Shown here in pieces: positions 1 through 9,322 of a stretch of DNA of 64,000 nt (within the stretch, counting starts at the first letter, position 1; every line of letters begins with the position of its first letter). This stretch comes from Anaerotruncus massiliensis (ex Togo et al. 2026). GTDB taxonomy: Bacteria; Bacillota; Clostridia; Oscillospirales; Ruminococcaceae. The notes under the pieces were generated by a model. It searched no databases and was not told the DNA's origin. It saw only the letters and a program-made list of their open reading frames with translations. The translations under genes were made by a program, and so were the position numbers. Where the stretch lies: positions 1,225,501-1,289,500 of the forward strand of contig NZ_LT962687.1 of assembly GCF_900199635.1 (NCBI RefSeq), given 5' to 3'.

Positions 1-537
1 CGCGTCGGTGTGGAACCAGACGCCCCGTTCGCGGCAGAGCTCGCCGATCTCGGGGATCGGCAGGATGGTGCCGATCTCGTTATTCGCGTACATGATCGTC
101 ACGAGCGCCGTGTCGGGGCGGATGGCGTCCGCGACCTGCTTCGCCGTGACGAGGCCCCGCTCGTCCACCGGCAGGTAGGTGACCTCGAAGCCCTCCTTTT
201 CGAGTGCCGCGCAGGTGTGCAGCACCGCATGGTGCTCGAACACCGTCGTGACGATGTGTTTTTTGCCCTTGGCGGCGAGCTTGTGCGCCGCACCCTTGAT
301 CGCCCAGTTGTCGCTCTCCGAGCCGCAGCCGGTGAAGTAGATCTCGTTCGGCTGGGCGCCGAGCGCGGCGGCGGCCTTTTTGCGCGCATCCTCGATGGCG
401 AAGCCCGCGCTGCGCCCGAGCTCGTAGATGCTCGACGGGTTGCCGTAGCCCTCGGTGAGCCAGGGCATCATCGCCTCGAGCACCTCAGGGGAAATCTGTG
501 TCGTCGCGGCGTTGTCCGCGTATACAAACCGTTTCAT
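1..537 (-). CDS. Cysteine desulfurase (NifS/IscS family), N-terminal part, cut by window edge
   Basis: PLP-dependent enzyme of the class V aminotransferase fold that removes sulfur from cysteine for Fe-S cluster or thio-tRNA synthesis. Translating the minus strand from the ATG at 537 gives 179 open codons to the window edge. The start reads [18 protein letters not shown], the family's signature N-terminus, followed by [21 protein letters not shown], the EHHAVL segment that carries the PLP-stacking His, and YANNEIGT. The C-terminal half, with the PLP lysine and the persulfide cysteine loop, lies outside the window. A GGTGG ribosome site precedes the ATG. It lies downstream of rnhA on the same strand but has its own promoter in the gap. 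Family certain; IscS versus NifS role not decidable. Confidence 0.93.
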   Translation of the reverse strand, partial: MKRFVYADNAATTQISPEVLEAMMPWLTEGYGNPSSIYELGRSAGFAIEDARKKAAAALGAQPNEIYFTGCGSESDNWAIKGAAHKLAAKGKKHIVTTVFEHHAVLHTCAALEKEGFEVTYLPVDERGLVTAKQVADAIRPDTALVTIMYANNEIGTILPIPEIGELCRERGVWFHTDA

Positions 538-591
538 TCGCTTACCACCATTCTATCCGGAAATGTAAGGGTTGTTTTTGATTACGCCTCT

Positions 592-620
592 ATTGTATAC
601 CGATAAAGTATATTTTGCAA
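592..620 (-). promoter_or_regulatory. Promoter for the cysteine desulfurase
   Basis: On the minus strand TTGCAA (620-615) and TACAAT (597-592) are separated by exactly 17 bases. They sit about 55 bases upstream of the start at 537, within the gap after rnhA. Confidence 0.65.
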
Positions 621-636
621 GGGGTTCCGCGAAAAA

Positions 637-1086
637 TCACGGATTTTCCCGCACCTTTTCGATCGCGGCGACCGCGAGCGCGTCGCACCGCTCGTTTTCG
701 GGATGCCCGTTGTGCCCGCGCACCCAGCGGAAGGTCACGTCGTGCTCCGCGAGGAGCGCGAGCAGCCGCTTCCACAGGTCGGGGTTCTTGACCGGCTCGC
801 CGGGGGCGCGCATCCAGTTTTTCTTCTGCCAGCCGTAGACCCAGCCCTTGGAGACCGCGTCCGCGACGTATTTGGAATCGGTGGTGATCGTGACAGTGCA
901 GGGCTCCTTGAGCGCCGATAGCGCCATGATCACCGCCGTGAGCTCCATGCGGTTGTTGGTGGTCTGCATTTCGCCGCCCGAGAGCTCCTTCTCGTGCCGC
1001 CCGAACCGCAGGACCGCCCCCCAGCCGCCCGCGCCGGGATTGCCGGAGCAGGCGCCGTCGGTAAAGATTTCGACCTGTTTACGCAT
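637..1086 (-). CDS. rnhA: Ribonuclease HI
   Basis: Cleaves the RNA strand of RNA-DNA hybrids in the cytoplasm (R-loops, Okazaki primers). At 149 residues it is standard for bacterial RNase HI. The acidic catalytic set is in place: Asp10 in [12 protein letters not shown], Glu48 in NNRMELTAV, Asp70 in TTDSKYV and Asp135 near the end, with the assisting His125 in WVRGHNGH. The start at 1086 is chosen for the GGAGGA just upstream. It is transcribed away from the nucleotidyltransferase gene at 1275 and toward the cysteine desulfurase, which begins 99 bases after its stop. No N-terminal hybrid-binding domain is present. Confidence 0.97.
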   Translation of the reverse strand: MRKQVEIFTDGACSGNPGAGGWGAVLRFGRHEKELSGGEMQTTNNRMELTAVIMALSALKEPCTVTITTDSKYVADAVSKGWVYGWQKKNWMRAPGEPVKNPDLWKRLLALLAEHDVTFRWVRGHNGHPENERCDALAVAAIEKVRENP

Positions 1087-1140
1087 CCGTTCCTCCGTGC
1101 CGTGAAACTGCCGGTTTCCCAGCGATAGACACCGGAAAAT

Positions 1141-1169
1141 ATTGTAGACGATTTTGCTCTTTTTTACAA
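1141..1169 (-). promoter_or_regulatory. Promoter for rnhA
   Basis: Minus-strand TTGTAA (1169-1164) and TACAAT (1146-1141) with a 17-base spacer, 55 bases before the rnhA start. The divergent gene at 1275 must start from a separate site in the same 188-base gap; I see no comparably good plus-strand promoter there. Confidence 0.65.
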
Positions 1170-1274
1170 GGGGCGCGGCCGTTTTTTTGCGCCCGGACGG
1201 CCGGGAAAGTGTAAAGATGGGGGATTTCGTCCATACTAGCGGTAAATCTGTTTGTACGGAGGGTTCCCCATCTG

Positions 1275-3596
1275 ATGAAAGCGGTCATTATGGCGGGCGG
1301 ACAGGGCTCGCGCCTGCGCCCGCTCACGGAAAACGTCCCCAAACCGATGGCGCGGCTGTGCGGCCGCCCCGTCGTGGAATACATCCTCGAGCTGCTCGCG
1401 GAAAACGGGATCTTTGAGAGCGTGCTCACCCTGCAGTACCTGCCCGAGCGGCTCACCGGCCATTTTGAGGGCGCGGAGTTCGCGGGGGTGAAGCTCTCCT
1501 TCTGCGAGGAGGAGGCGCCGCTCGGCACGGCGGGCAGCGTCAAAAACGCGCTCGGCGCGCCCGACGGCCCCGCGCTCGTCATCAGCGGCGACGCGCTCTG
1601 CGACTTCCCGCTGCGTCAGGCGGCGGAGGCGCACCGGGAGAGCGGCGCGGCGGTCACCATCGTGACCGCGAAGGTGGACGACCCGCGTGAATACGGGCTG
1701 GTCGTGGCGGACAAAACCGACCGGATCACCGGCTTCGTGGAAAAGCCCTCCTACGCGCAGGCGACGAGCGAGCTTGCCAACACCGGCATCTATATCCTGT
1801 CCCCCGAGGCGGTCAATATGATTCCCGAGGGCCGGAAATTCGACTTTGCATCCGATCTCTTCCCCGCGATGCTCGAGCGGGGGATGCTCCTCAAAAACTG
1901 CACCCTGTCGGGCTACTGGTGCGACATCGGAGATCTCGGGGCCTACCGGCGCGCGCAGGCGGACCTGCTCGCGGGGCGGGTGCGCTGCCGTCTGCGCGGG
2001 GAACGGGACGCCGCCGGCAACTACTTCGCGGGCAGGCGGCCCGCCGGCCGCTACGAGCTGACGCCGCCCGTGTGGGTCGGCGAAGGGGTGCGGATCGGCG
2101 GCAACGCGCAGGTCGGGGAGGGCAGCGTGCTCGACGACGGCTGCACCGTCGGCGCGGGCGCGCAGGTGCGGGGGAGCGTGCTGCTGCCCCGCAGCGTGCT
2201 CGGCGAGCACGCCGCCGCCGAAGGCGCGGTCCTCTGCCCCGGCGCGGCGGTCAAGTCGCGCGCCCGGCTCGGGGAGGGCGCGGCGGTCGGCGAAGGCGCC
2301 GCCGTCGGCGCGGGCGCGGAGGTCCGCGCGGGCATCCGGGTCGCGGGCGGCGTGAAGGTCCCGGACGGCGCGGCCGTCTCCGACCATCTCTCGGCAAAGG
2401 GGGGCGCGGCCTGCGCCTTCGACGACGAGGGGATGTGCGGCGAGGTCGGCGTGGAGCTGACCCCCGAGCTTGCCGTGCGGATCGGCTGCGCGGTCGGCAC
2501 CCTCGCAAAGGGCTGCCCGGTCGGCGTGGCGACGGGGGACGCGCGGTGCGCCAAGGTGCTCGGCGCGGCGCTCATCGCGGGGGTGCGCTCGACCGGCGCG
2601 CCGGTGCTCGACTTCGGGAGCGTCTTCGAGGCGCTCTTCGGCTTCGCGATGGGCTACAACGCCCTGACGCTGGGGGTCTACCTCTGCGCCGGGGAGCAGA
2701 ACGCGATCAAGGTGCTCTGCGAGGCGGGGCTGCCCGCCACCCGCCGGGTCGAGCGGGAGATCGAACTGGCGCTTTCGCGCGGGGAGTTCGCCCGCGCGGG
2801 GGCGGACGGGTTCGGCGACTGCGTGGACATGAGCGGCATCGGGGTCATGTACCTGACCGAGCTGCTGCGGCAGGCCCCCGACGGGCTCGACGGGATGCGT
2901 GCGCGGGTCGCCTGCGGGAACGCCGCCGCGGGGCGGCTGCTCTCCGACGTGCTGACGAAGCTCGGCTGCGAGATCGCGGAGGAGGCGGCGCTGCAGCTCA
3001 CCCTCTCGGAGGACGGGCGGCGGCTGGAGCTCTCGGAGGGGGAGACGAAGCTCGGGTGCCACCGGGCGGTGGCGGCGTGGTGCCTCGCGCAGTTCGAGCA
3101 GCAGGAGGACGTCGCGGTGGAAAACGACTTTCCGCGGGCGCTCGACACGCTGGCCGGCGAGCGGGGACGGCGGGTCTACCGCTACCTGCTTTGCCCGGCG
3201 GACGGCTCGGACGCGCAGGGCAGGAAGCTCGCGGCGCGCCAGCAGTGCGCGCGCGACGGGCTGATGCTCGCCGTGCAGCTGCTCGCGCTCATGAAGCGCG
3301 GGGGGCTTTCGCTGCGCGAGCTCGACCGGCAGCTCCCGCCCTTTGCCGAGGCGGAACGGATGGTGCCCATCCGGACGCCGCCCGCGCGCGCGCTCGGGCA
3401 GTTTGCCGGGGAACGCGCGGGGGAGGGGGTCGTCGTGCGGGGCGACCGCGGCGTCGTGCTGCTGCGCCCGCGCAAAAACGGCGGCGCCATCCGCGTCTTC
3501 GCGGAGGCCGCGAGCTGGGAGATCGCGGAGGAGCTCTGTACAGATTTTACCAGGCGGCTGGAGAGCTTGCTTGACAAAGAGGGGGAAATCGGGTAA
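1275..3596 (+). CDS. Sugar nucleotidyltransferase fused to a degenerate phosphohexomutase-like domain
   Basis: 773 residues in three parts. Residues 1-235 form an NTP-transferase domain with the [12 protein letters not shown] signature at 7-18 and PKPM at 22-25, expected to make an NDP-sugar (mannose-1-P guanylyltransferase or glucose-1-P type). Residues about 255-370 are hexapeptide repeats of a left-handed beta-helix ([16 protein letters not shown] and so on). Residues 375-773 resemble a phosphomannomutase/phosphoglucomutase, but the phosphoserine loop TASHNP is replaced by CAGEQN and I find no DGDxDR metal loop, so mutase activity looks lost. GGAGGG precedes the ATG at 1275. The same architecture is annotated as mannose-1-phosphate guanylyltransferase in other clostridia. 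The sugar made is not resolved. Confidence 0.85.
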   Translation: MKAVIMAGGQGSRLRPLTENVPKPMARLCGRPVVEYILELLAENGIFESVLTLQYLPERLTGHFEGAEFAGVKLSFCEEEAPLGTAGSVKNALGAPDGPALVISGDALCDFPLRQAAEAHRESGAAVTIVTAKVDDPREYGLVVADKTDRITGFVEKPSYAQATSELANTGIYILSPEAVNMIPEGRKFDFASDLFPAMLERGMLLKNCTLSGYWCDIGDLGAYRRAQADLLAGRVRCRLRGERDAAGNYFAGRRPAGRYELTPPVWVGEGVRIGGNAQVGEGSVLDDGCTVGAGAQVRGSVLLPRSVLGEHAAAEGAVLCPGAAVKSRARLGEGAAVGEGAAVGAGAEVRAGIRVAGGVKVPDGAAVSDHLSAKGGAACAFDDEGMCGEVGVELTPELAVRIGCAVGTLAKGCPVGVATGDARCAKVLGAALIAGVRSTGAPVLDFGSVFEALFGFAMGYNALTLGVYLCAGEQNAIKVLCEAGLPATRRVEREIELALSRGEFARAGADGFGDCVDMSGIGVMYLTELLRQAPDGLDGMRARVACGNAAAGRLLSDVLTKLGCEIAEEAALQLTLSEDGRRLELSEGETKLGCHRAVAAWCLAQFEQQEDVAVENDFPRALDTLAGERGRRVYRYLLCPADGSDAQGRKLAARQQCARDGLMLAVQLLALMKRGGLSLRELDRQLPPFAEAERMVPIRTPPARALGQFAGERAGEGVVVRGDRGVVLLRPRKNGGAIRVFAEAASWEIAEELCTDFTRRLESLLDKEGEIG

Positions 3597-3599
3597 AAT
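3571..3599 (+). promoter_or_regulatory. Promoter for RNase J, inside the preceding gene's 3' end
   Basis: TTGACA at 3571-3576 and TAAAAT at 3594-3599 with a 17-base spacer. It lies in the last codons of the nucleotidyltransferase gene and gives a leader of about 240 bases before the RNase J start. That leader includes a small hairpin, CGCATT/AATGCG, at 3629-3645. Confidence 0.75.
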
Positions 3600-3847
3600 G
3601 TATAATAATCATGTGTTCGGTTTACGCATTTTCACAATGCGTTTGATGGTAGAAGAATTCGGCTGACGGAATTTCATCGCCTATTCTCTCACTGCGATTG
3701 ATGTCCTTTCCGGCGGGGATGCTGACCCGTTTCGTGGATTGGGCATGACCGGGTAAGCAGTTGGAGGATGGGTTCTGATTTTGTGATCTTTTCTGCCGGA
3801 TTTTGATAAGAGCAGTTGCTAATTGCATAAAACATGGAGGTACATTT

Positions 3848-6061
3848 GTGACAGATGAAAAAAAAGTCGGTGGAAAATTGACCGACGAACAGCTCGGCAT
3901 GGGGCTTGACGCGCTCGAAAAGCGTTCGGTCGTCGAACGCGGCGCGCAGAAGAAAAAGCCCCGGCAGCCGGTGAAAGAGGCCGCGGCCAAGCTGATCCAG
4001 AAGGCGCTCCCCAAAGCGGAGACGCCGAAAAAAGCCGCGCCCAAATCCTCTGAGAAGCAGGGGAACGGCGCCGCCAGGGCGCAGAATGAAAAACAGGACG
4101 CGCCCCAGAAACAGCAGAAGCAGCCCAAGCAGGGCGCCAAGCAGCAGGCGGGCAAACAGCAGGCCCCGAAGCAGCAGGCGCCCAAGCAGGCCGCGAAACA
4201 GCCCGCGGCCCCGAAGTCCGCGGCTGCCAAGCAGGCGCCGAAGGCGCCGAAAAAGTCTTCCAGGGGCGGCAAAAAGGCCCCGGTGGTCGTCGGCGCGACG
4301 ATCGAGCTTTCCGAGCCGGGCAAGGCCCGCCAGGCGGCCGAGGCGCGCCAGGACGCGGCCAAACAGCAGGGCCGCAGGCGCAAGGGCCAGAAGGAACAGC
4401 GCAAGACCCCGGTGCGCGTCATCCCTCTGGGCGGCCTTCTGGAGGTCGGCAAGAACGTGACGGTCTACGAGTGCATGGACGACATGTTCCTCGTCGACTG
4501 CGGCATGACCTTCCCGGATGAAAACATGCTGGGCGTCGACCTCGTGCTGCCCGACTTCACTTATGTGATGAAAAACCGCGACAAGGTGCGCGGCATCGTC
4601 ATCACCCACGGCCACGAGGACCACATCGGCGCGCTGGCCTACTTCCTCAAGCAGCTCAACGTCCCCGTCTACGCCACCCGGCTGACCCTCGGGCTCATTG
4701 AGAACAAGCTGCGCGAGCACGGACTCTACGGCAAGGTCAAGCTCGTGCAGATCGCTCCGCAGGAGACGATCAAGCTCGGCTGCTTCGAGGTCGAGTTCAT
4801 CCGCGTCAACCACTCGATCCCCGACGCGGTCGCGCTGGCCATCCACACCCCGGCGGGCGTCATCATCCAGACGGGCGACTTCAAAATCGACTATACGCCG
4901 ATCATCGGCGACATCATCGACCTCGCGCGGTTCGGCGAGCTGGGCGGCAAGGGCGTGCTCGCGTTGCTGTCCGATTCGACCAACGCCGAGCGCCCCGGCT
5001 TCACCCCCACCGAGGTGACGGTCGCCGAGAGCTTCGACAAGCTCTTCAAGCAGGCGGAGCATAAGCGGATCATCGTTGCGACCTTCTCGTCCAACATCCA
5101 CCGCATGCAGCTTGTCTGCGAGGCGGCCGCGAAATACGGCCGCAAGGTCGCCGTCTCCGGCCGCAGCATGGTCAACACCGTGCTCGTCTCGACCGAGCTC
5201 GGCTACCTCAAGCCCCCCGAGGGCGTCATGATCGACATCGACGACATCAACCGCTACCGCCCCGAGGACGTCGTCCTCATCACGACGGGCAGCCAGGGCG
5301 AGCCGATGAGCGCGCTTTCGCGCATGGCGTCGGGCGACCACCGCAAGGTGTCGGTCACCGCGAACGACTTCATCATCATCAGCGCCAACCCCATTCCCGG
5401 CAACGAAAAGACGGTCGGCCGCGTCGTCAACGACCTGATGCGGCTGGGCGCCGACGTGATCTACGAGCGGATGTACGAGGTGCACGTCTCGGGCCACGCC
5501 TGCCAGGAGGAGCTGAAGATCATGCTCGCGCTCACCAAGCCGAAGTTCTTCTTCCCGGTGCACGGCGAGTATAAGCAGCTCAAGCGCCACGCCGGCCTCG
5601 CGCTGGCGATGGGCATCCCGCCAGAAAACATCTTTATCGGCGAGAACGGCCACGTCTTCGAGCTCGACGGCGTGTCGGTCAAGACGGGAGAGATCGTCCC
5701 GTCCGGGCGCATCCTCGTCGACGGCCTCGGCGTCGGCGACGTCGGCAGTATTGTGCTGCGCGACCGCAAGCATTTGGGCGAGGACGGCCTCATCGTGGTG
5801 GTCACCACCATCGACGGGACCAACGGCCAGATCGTCGCGGGCCCGGACATCATCTCGCGCGGCTTCGTCTACGTGCGCGAGGCGGAGGATATGCTCGCCG
5901 AGGCGCGCACCGTCGCCAAGCAGACGATCGAAGGCTGCACCAAAAAGCATGTCAGCGACTGGGGCAACCTCAAAACGCAGGTGCGCGATTCCCTTTCTTC
6001 CTATTTCTACAGCCGCACCAAGCGCAGCCCGATGATCCTGCCGGTCATCCAGGAGGTCTAG
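3848..6061 (+). CDS. rnj: Ribonuclease J with long basic N-terminal extension
   Basis: Metallo-beta-lactamase/beta-CASP ribonuclease with endo- and 5'-exonuclease activity in mRNA decay and rRNA maturation. The GTG at 3848 is taken as start because GGAGG lies 7 bases upstream, giving 737 residues. The conserved enzyme begins near residue 191 (VIPLGGLLEVGKN). The metal motif HGHEDH is at 254-259, followed by NHSIPD, TGDFK, the beta-CASP segment TGSQGEPMSALSRMA, HVSGHA and the HGEY loop. RNase J is usually about 555 residues; the extra ~190 at the front are rich in Lys, Gln, Ala and Pro with near-repeats such as KQQAPKQQAPKQ, and are probably disordered and RNA- or protein-binding. No second RNase J gene is in the window. 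Confidence 0.96.
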   Translation: MTDEKKVGGKLTDEQLGMGLDALEKRSVVERGAQKKKPRQPVKEAAAKLIQKALPKAETPKKAAPKSSEKQGNGAARAQNEKQDAPQKQQKQPKQGAKQQAGKQQAPKQQAPKQAAKQPAAPKSAAAKQAPKAPKKSSRGGKKAPVVVGATIELSEPGKARQAAEARQDAAKQQGRRRKGQKEQRKTPVRVIPLGGLLEVGKNVTVYECMDDMFLVDCGMTFPDENMLGVDLVLPDFTYVMKNRDKVRGIVITHGHEDHIGALAYFLKQLNVPVYATRLTLGLIENKLREHGLYGKVKLVQIAPQETIKLGCFEVEFIRVNHSIPDAVALAIHTPAGVIIQTGDFKIDYTPIIGDIIDLARFGELGGKGVLALLSDSTNAERPGFTPTEVTVAESFDKLFKQAEHKRIIVATFSSNIHRMQLVCEAAAKYGRKVAVSGRSMVNTVLVSTELGYLKPPEGVMIDIDDINRYRPEDVVLITTGSQGEPMSALSRMASGDHRKVSVTANDFIIISANPIPGNEKTVGRVVNDLMRLGADVIYERMYEVHVSGHACQEELKIMLALTKPKFFFPVHGEYKQLKRHAGLALAMGIPPENIFIGENGHVFELDGVSVKTGEIVPSGRILVDGLGVGDVGSIVLRDRKHLGEDGLIVVVTTIDGTNGQIVAGPDIISRGFVYVREAEDMLAEARTVAKQTIEGCTKKHVSDWGNLKTQVRDSLSSYFYSRTKRSPMILPVIQEV

Positions 6062-6068
6062 GGCGCGC

Positions 6069-6162
6069 GTGCTTTTGGCTCCCGCCCAAAAGCACGTTAA
6101 GGAGGGCCGGGCAGTCCCGCCCGGCGCGCCTCATGGAGGGGGCCGGGTCGTCCCCCTCCATG
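6069..6162. repeat. Cluster of perfect hairpins after RNase J
   Basis: Three inverted repeats follow the RNase J stop in tandem. GTGCTTTTGG pairs with CCAAAAGCAC (6069-6095), GCCGGGC pairs with GCCCGGC (about 6106-6124), and CATGGAGGGGG pairs with CCCCCTCCATG (6132-6162). None has a T-tract, so they are not terminators by themselves; the terminator comes after them. They may protect or mark the RNase J mRNA 3' end. Confidence 0.6.
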
Positions 6163-6189
6163 GACCACCCTCTGATGAACTGCATACAG

Positions 6190-6222
6190 AAGCGGCCGCC
6201 CGATTGGGCGGCCGCTTTGTTG
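6190..6222 (+). terminator. Rho-independent terminator after RNase J
   Basis: AGCGGCCGCCC pairs with GGGCGGCCGCT across a four-base loop, followed by TTGTTG. The T-tract is weak but the stem is very stable. Confidence 0.7.
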
Positions 6223-6266
6223 CGTGGTTGGAAGATTTAAATAAGGGGACGAATGGGCGGGGGAGG

Positions 6267-6608
6267 CTAATAGGCGAGGGCGGGGTCGAGCTTTTCCGCC
6301 CACAGCTCGCCGAGCGCGGCGAGGTCGGCGCGGAACTCCTCGGGCGTCTGGGTCTCCTTCTGGGTGAGCTCGTCGAGCACCTCGAAGACGAAGGCGTCCC
6401 TGCCGCACGCCTTCCAGTCGGCGGAGAGCTTGTGCCAGTTGCAGCAGTCGGTCATTTGGGAAAACTCGAATTTGCCCTTGGAGCCGGAGAGGTTCGTTTC
6501 GGCGGCCAGCAGGTAGCGGCCGTTCCGGGTGTTGCGGATGATGTAGACGCCGCCCGAAAGGGGACGGCTCTTGTAGGCGTTCAGCAGCTCCTTTTTATGC
6601 GCGTCCAT
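6267..6608 (-). CDS. GIY-YIG-like small protein, probably non-nuclease
   Basis: 113 residues. The N-terminal part GGVYIIRNTRNGRYLLA has the spacing of a GIY-YIG nuclease domain, but the YIG element reads YLL and the later catalytic Arg/Glu pattern is not obvious, so cleavage activity is doubtful. The middle holds TDCCNWHKLSADW, the tail is acidic. Its ATG overlaps the stop of the upstream DUF6530-like gene by one base (TGATG), so translation is coupled and the two proteins probably work together. Similar pairs are, to my recollection, seen in other clostridia. Role unknown. Confidence 0.75.
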   Translation of the reverse strand: MDAHKKELLNAYKSRPLSGGVYIIRNTRNGRYLLAAETNLSGSKGKFEFSQMTDCCNWHKLSADWKACGRDAFVFEVLDELTQKETQTPEEFRADLAALGELWAEKLDPALAY

Positions 6609-7090
6609 CAGTATCCCATCTCCTTTAAGAGCCGCGCGAGGACGGAAAACCGCTCGCCGAGGCGTTCCCCCTCGTCGGAGAGGGCCTGGCTGAAGAGCTT
6701 GATGTCCTCCCCGATCATCGGGTTTTCGGTGCAGACCGAGACGGTCATCGCGTCCCCCTCGAGCCCCACCCGGTCGATGACCGGGTGCTCCGGGTCGTAG
6801 AATTCCGGGTGGCGGTAGCTCTCCTCGCGGAAGAACTGGCAGGCGCGGGCGGTGAGGATGGCCAGGTCGAGCACCCGGTGCAGGGGAAGCTCCTCCGACT
6901 GGCGGGACCACTTGCCGCCCGTGTGGCGCCACACCTTGGCGGAGATGTCGAGCTTCCCGCGGTCGTTCCACTGGGCAAGCCCGAGGGAGAGGCCCTTGGC
7001 GTCGGTTCCGGGGAAGCGGTGCTCATCGATCGCCTCGTAGTCCTCGACCGCGATGACGGGTTTATGTTTTAACGTTGTTGGGATGTTCAT
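6608..7090 (-). CDS. DUF6530-like conserved protein
   Basis: 160 residues, soluble, no signal peptide or membrane segment. It contains the block NTDAKGLSLGLAQWNDRG-like (here TDAKGLSLGLAQWNDRG) and ISAKVWRHTGGKWSRQSEE, which I recognise, without a search, as a Firmicute family of unknown function (DUF6530). The ATG at 7090 is preferred over one ten codons upstream because GGAGGATT lies just before it, while the upstream ATG falls inside the operator. It heads a two-gene unit with the GIY-YIG-like gene. The consensus promoter and palindromic operator suggest strong, tightly switched expression. Confidence 0.75.
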   Translation of the reverse strand: MNIPTTLKHKPVIAVEDYEAIDEHRFPGTDAKGLSLGLAQWNDRGKLDISAKVWRHTGGKWSRQSEELPLHRVLDLAILTARACQFFREESYRHPEFYDPEHPVIDRVGLEGDAMTVSVCTENPMIGEDIKLFSQALSDEGERLGERFSVLARLLKEMGY

Positions 7091-7102
7091 GGGGAATCCT
7101 CC

Positions 7103-7161
7103 ATTTACTAAATTAGTCATTTACTAATTTGAATTATAGCAGAGGCGCCCTCGCCTGTCAA
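7103..7161 (-). promoter_or_regulatory. Consensus promoter and palindromic operator of the DUF6530/GIY-YIG unit
   Basis: On the minus strand TTGACA (7161-7156), a 17-base spacer and TATAAT (7138-7133) match the sigma-A consensus fully. Just downstream, over the expected start of transcription, AAATTAGT (7110-7117) and ACTAATTT (7123-7130) form a perfect 8-base inverted repeat. ATTTACTA occurs twice as a direct repeat (7103-7110 and 7119-7126). This is the layout of a repressor operator. Confidence 0.8.
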
Positions 7162-7176
7162 GCGGCAGGTTGTGGA

Positions 7177-7205
7177 TTGCAACAGACGGGTGGACGTGAT
7201 ATAAT
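7177..7205 (+). promoter_or_regulatory. Promoter for gdpP
   Basis: TTGCAA (7177-7182), 17-base spacer, TATAAT (7200-7205) preceded by TGA, an extended -10. It runs divergently from the DUF6530 promoter, with only 15 bases between the two -35 boxes. Confidence 0.75.
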
Positions 7206-7272
7206 AGTCTATGTATGAGTGGGCCGGCCCCGCTTGGGAAACCGACAACATCGTTACAAACGAGGTTTTGAA

Positions 7273-9246
7273 GTGAAGAAAAGTAATCATCCGTTCCAAT
7301 CCTTTTTGCTGATCGCAATCGGGTGCTGCGCGGCCGTCACGGTGGCCACGCTGTTCTTCAATATCCGGCTGTTTTATATCTGCGCGTTCGTCACGGTGGC
7401 GTGCGCGGTGCTGCTCGTGTGGCAGGTCCAGCTTGCCAAGCGGCAGATCAGCCGCTTCCTGGTCACGATGGGGCAGACGCTGACCACCGTGCAGCAGGAC
7501 GCGCTGACGGGGTTCCCCATCCCGGTGTTCGTGTGCAGCGGGGAGGGGGAGATCGTCTGGTGCAACCGCCTCGGGCAGAAGGAGATCCTCGGGGAGGAGA
7601 ACTGTTACGGCAAGAGCATCTACACCATCCTGACCGGCGTGGACATCACCCGGACCTGTCCCGAGGGCGGCTACGACACCGAATACAAGGGGCGGTTTTA
7701 CGCCGTCTACGTGGCGCGCGCGGTCAGCGAAGAGGAAGAGCTCTACATGGTGTACTTCTTCGAGAACACCGAGCTCAAGCGCTACGCGCGCGAATACTTT
7801 GAGACCCGCCCGTCGGTCATGCTGATCCTGGTGGACAACTACGAGGAGCTCCAGCAGAACATGAAGGACAACGAGCGCGCGCGGGTGATGGGCCAGATCG
7901 AATACGCGGTGAGCAAGTTCGTCACCGACAGCGGCGGGCTGCTGCTCAAGACCGAGCGCGACCGGTTCACCGCGGTGATGGAGGAGCGAAGCCTGCGCGG
8001 CGTCATTTCGGCGCGGTTCACCCTGCTCGAGCAGGTGCGCGCGATCGAGACGGAGACCAAGATGGTCCCGACCCTGTCGGTCGGCGTCGGCCGCGACGCG
8101 GCCACCCTGGAGGAGAGCGAGCGGTTCGCGCGCCAGGCGCTCGATATGGCGCTCGGGCGCGGCGGCGACCAGGCCGCGGTGCGGGGCGCGTCGGGCTACG
8201 AGTTCTTCGGCGGCGTCTCGAGCGGCATGGAGAAGCGCACCAAGGTCAAGACGCGCATCGTCGCGACCGCGCTCGCCGAGCTGATCTCCGGCAGCGACAA
8301 CGTGCTCGTCATGGGCCACCGCGCCGCCGACCTCGACTGCTTCGGCGCGTCGGTGGGCATCATGAAAGCCGCCCGCCTCATGGGCAAGGACGCCTACGTC
8401 GTCATCCGCAGGAACACCAACCTCGTGACGCTCGAATATGAGCGGCTGCTCCAGAACGGATTCGAGGGGATGTTCCTCGAGCCGGAGGACGCGCTGCCCA
8501 GAATCACCCGCAAGACGCTGCTCGTCATCTGCGACACCCACGTCAAGCACATCCTCGAGTCGGAGGCGGTCTTCGACGCCTGCAAGAACGTCGTCGTCGT
8601 CGACCACCACCGCAAGATGGTCGGCCACATCGACAACGCCGTCATCTTCTACCACGAGCCCTACGCGTCGAGCGCGTCGGAGATGGTCACCGAGCTGGTG
8701 CAGTATTTCGGCGACAAGCTGCGGCTCGGCCGCCCCGAGGCCGAGGCGCTGCTGGCGGGCATTATGCTCGACACCAAGAACTTCATCATCAAGACGGGGG
8801 TGCGCACCTTCGAGGCCGCGGCCTACCTGCGCAAGATCGGCGCGGATACGGTGGAGGTGCGGCGGATGTTCGCCCTGTCGATGGAGAGCTACCAGCGCCG
8901 CGCCAAGCTGGTCGCCAACGCGGAGGTCTACCGCGGCTGCGCGATCGCCGTGTCGCCCGACCGCGACGCGCCCGACATCCAGGTGACGGCGGCGCAGGCC
9001 GCGGACGAACTGCTCGGCATCATCGGCGTGCAGGCGTCCTTCCTCGTCTTTGAGATGAACGGCGGCGTGTCGATCTCGGCGCGCAGCATGGGGCAGCTCA
9101 ACGTCCAGATCATCATGGAAAAGCTGGGCGGCGGCGGGCACCTCACGATGGCGGGGGCGCAGCTTTCCGGCATGCCGCTCGACGAGGCGTACCGCAGGCT
9201 GGTCGCGGCGATCGACCAATACTTCGAGGAAAACAGCAGAAATTAG
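7273..9246 (+). CDS. gdpP: Cyclic-di-AMP phosphodiesterase, GdpP family
   Basis: Membrane-anchored enzyme hydrolysing c-di-AMP to pApA, which sets potassium and osmolyte balance and cell-wall tolerance. The GTG at 7273 has GAGG seven bases upstream and gives 657 residues, the family's normal length. Order: two N-terminal membrane helices (about 8-55), a degenerate PAS domain (about 70-150), a degenerate GGDEF domain (about 160-300) and the DHH-DHHA1 phosphodiesterase. The DHH motifs are present as [17 protein letters not shown] and VVVDHHRKM, with [10 protein letters not shown] in DHHA1. It is followed by rplI and dnaB as in many Firmicutes. Confidence 0.95.
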   Translation: MKKSNHPFQSFLLIAIGCCAAVTVATLFFNIRLFYICAFVTVACAVLLVWQVQLAKRQISRFLVTMGQTLTTVQQDALTGFPIPVFVCSGEGEIVWCNRLGQKEILGEENCYGKSIYTILTGVDITRTCPEGGYDTEYKGRFYAVYVARAVSEEEELYMVYFFENTELKRYAREYFETRPSVMLILVDNYEELQQNMKDNERARVMGQIEYAVSKFVTDSGGLLLKTERDRFTAVMEERSLRGVISARFTLLEQVRAIETETKMVPTLSVGVGRDAATLEESERFARQALDMALGRGGDQAAVRGASGYEFFGGVSSGMEKRTKVKTRIVATALAELISGSDNVLVMGHRAADLDCFGASVGIMKAARLMGKDAYVVIRRNTNLVTLEYERLLQNGFEGMFLEPEDALPRITRKTLLVICDTHVKHILESEAVFDACKNVVVVDHHRKMVGHIDNAVIFYHEPYASSASEMVTELVQYFGDKLRLGRPEAEALLAGIMLDTKNFIIKTGVRTFEAAAYLRKIGADTVEVRRMFALSMESYQRRAKLVANAEVYRGCAIAVSPDRDAPDIQVTAAQAADELLGIIGVQASFLVFEMNGGVSISARSMGQLNVQIIMEKLGGGGHLTMAGAQLSGMPLDEAYRRLVAAIDQYFEENSRN

Positions 9247-9322
9247 TCCCGGAAGGCGCCCGCGCCCGACGGAGATCGCATTTGGCAGGCCCCCGGAAGG
9301 GGGCCGGAAGGGAGACGGAACA

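Noticed and set aside
1236-3062. Long open frame on the minus strand opposite the nucleotidyltransferase (608 codons)
   Set aside because: High-GC shadow; its translation is Arg/Ala/Pro/His-rich without motifs, while the plus strand has the [11 protein letters not shown] signature.
4080-4260. Near-repeats in the front of the RNase J gene considered as a tandem repeat or CRISPR-like array
   Set aside because: They are codon-level repeats of Lys/Gln/Ala/Pro in a coding frame, with no spacers or conserved palindromic repeat.
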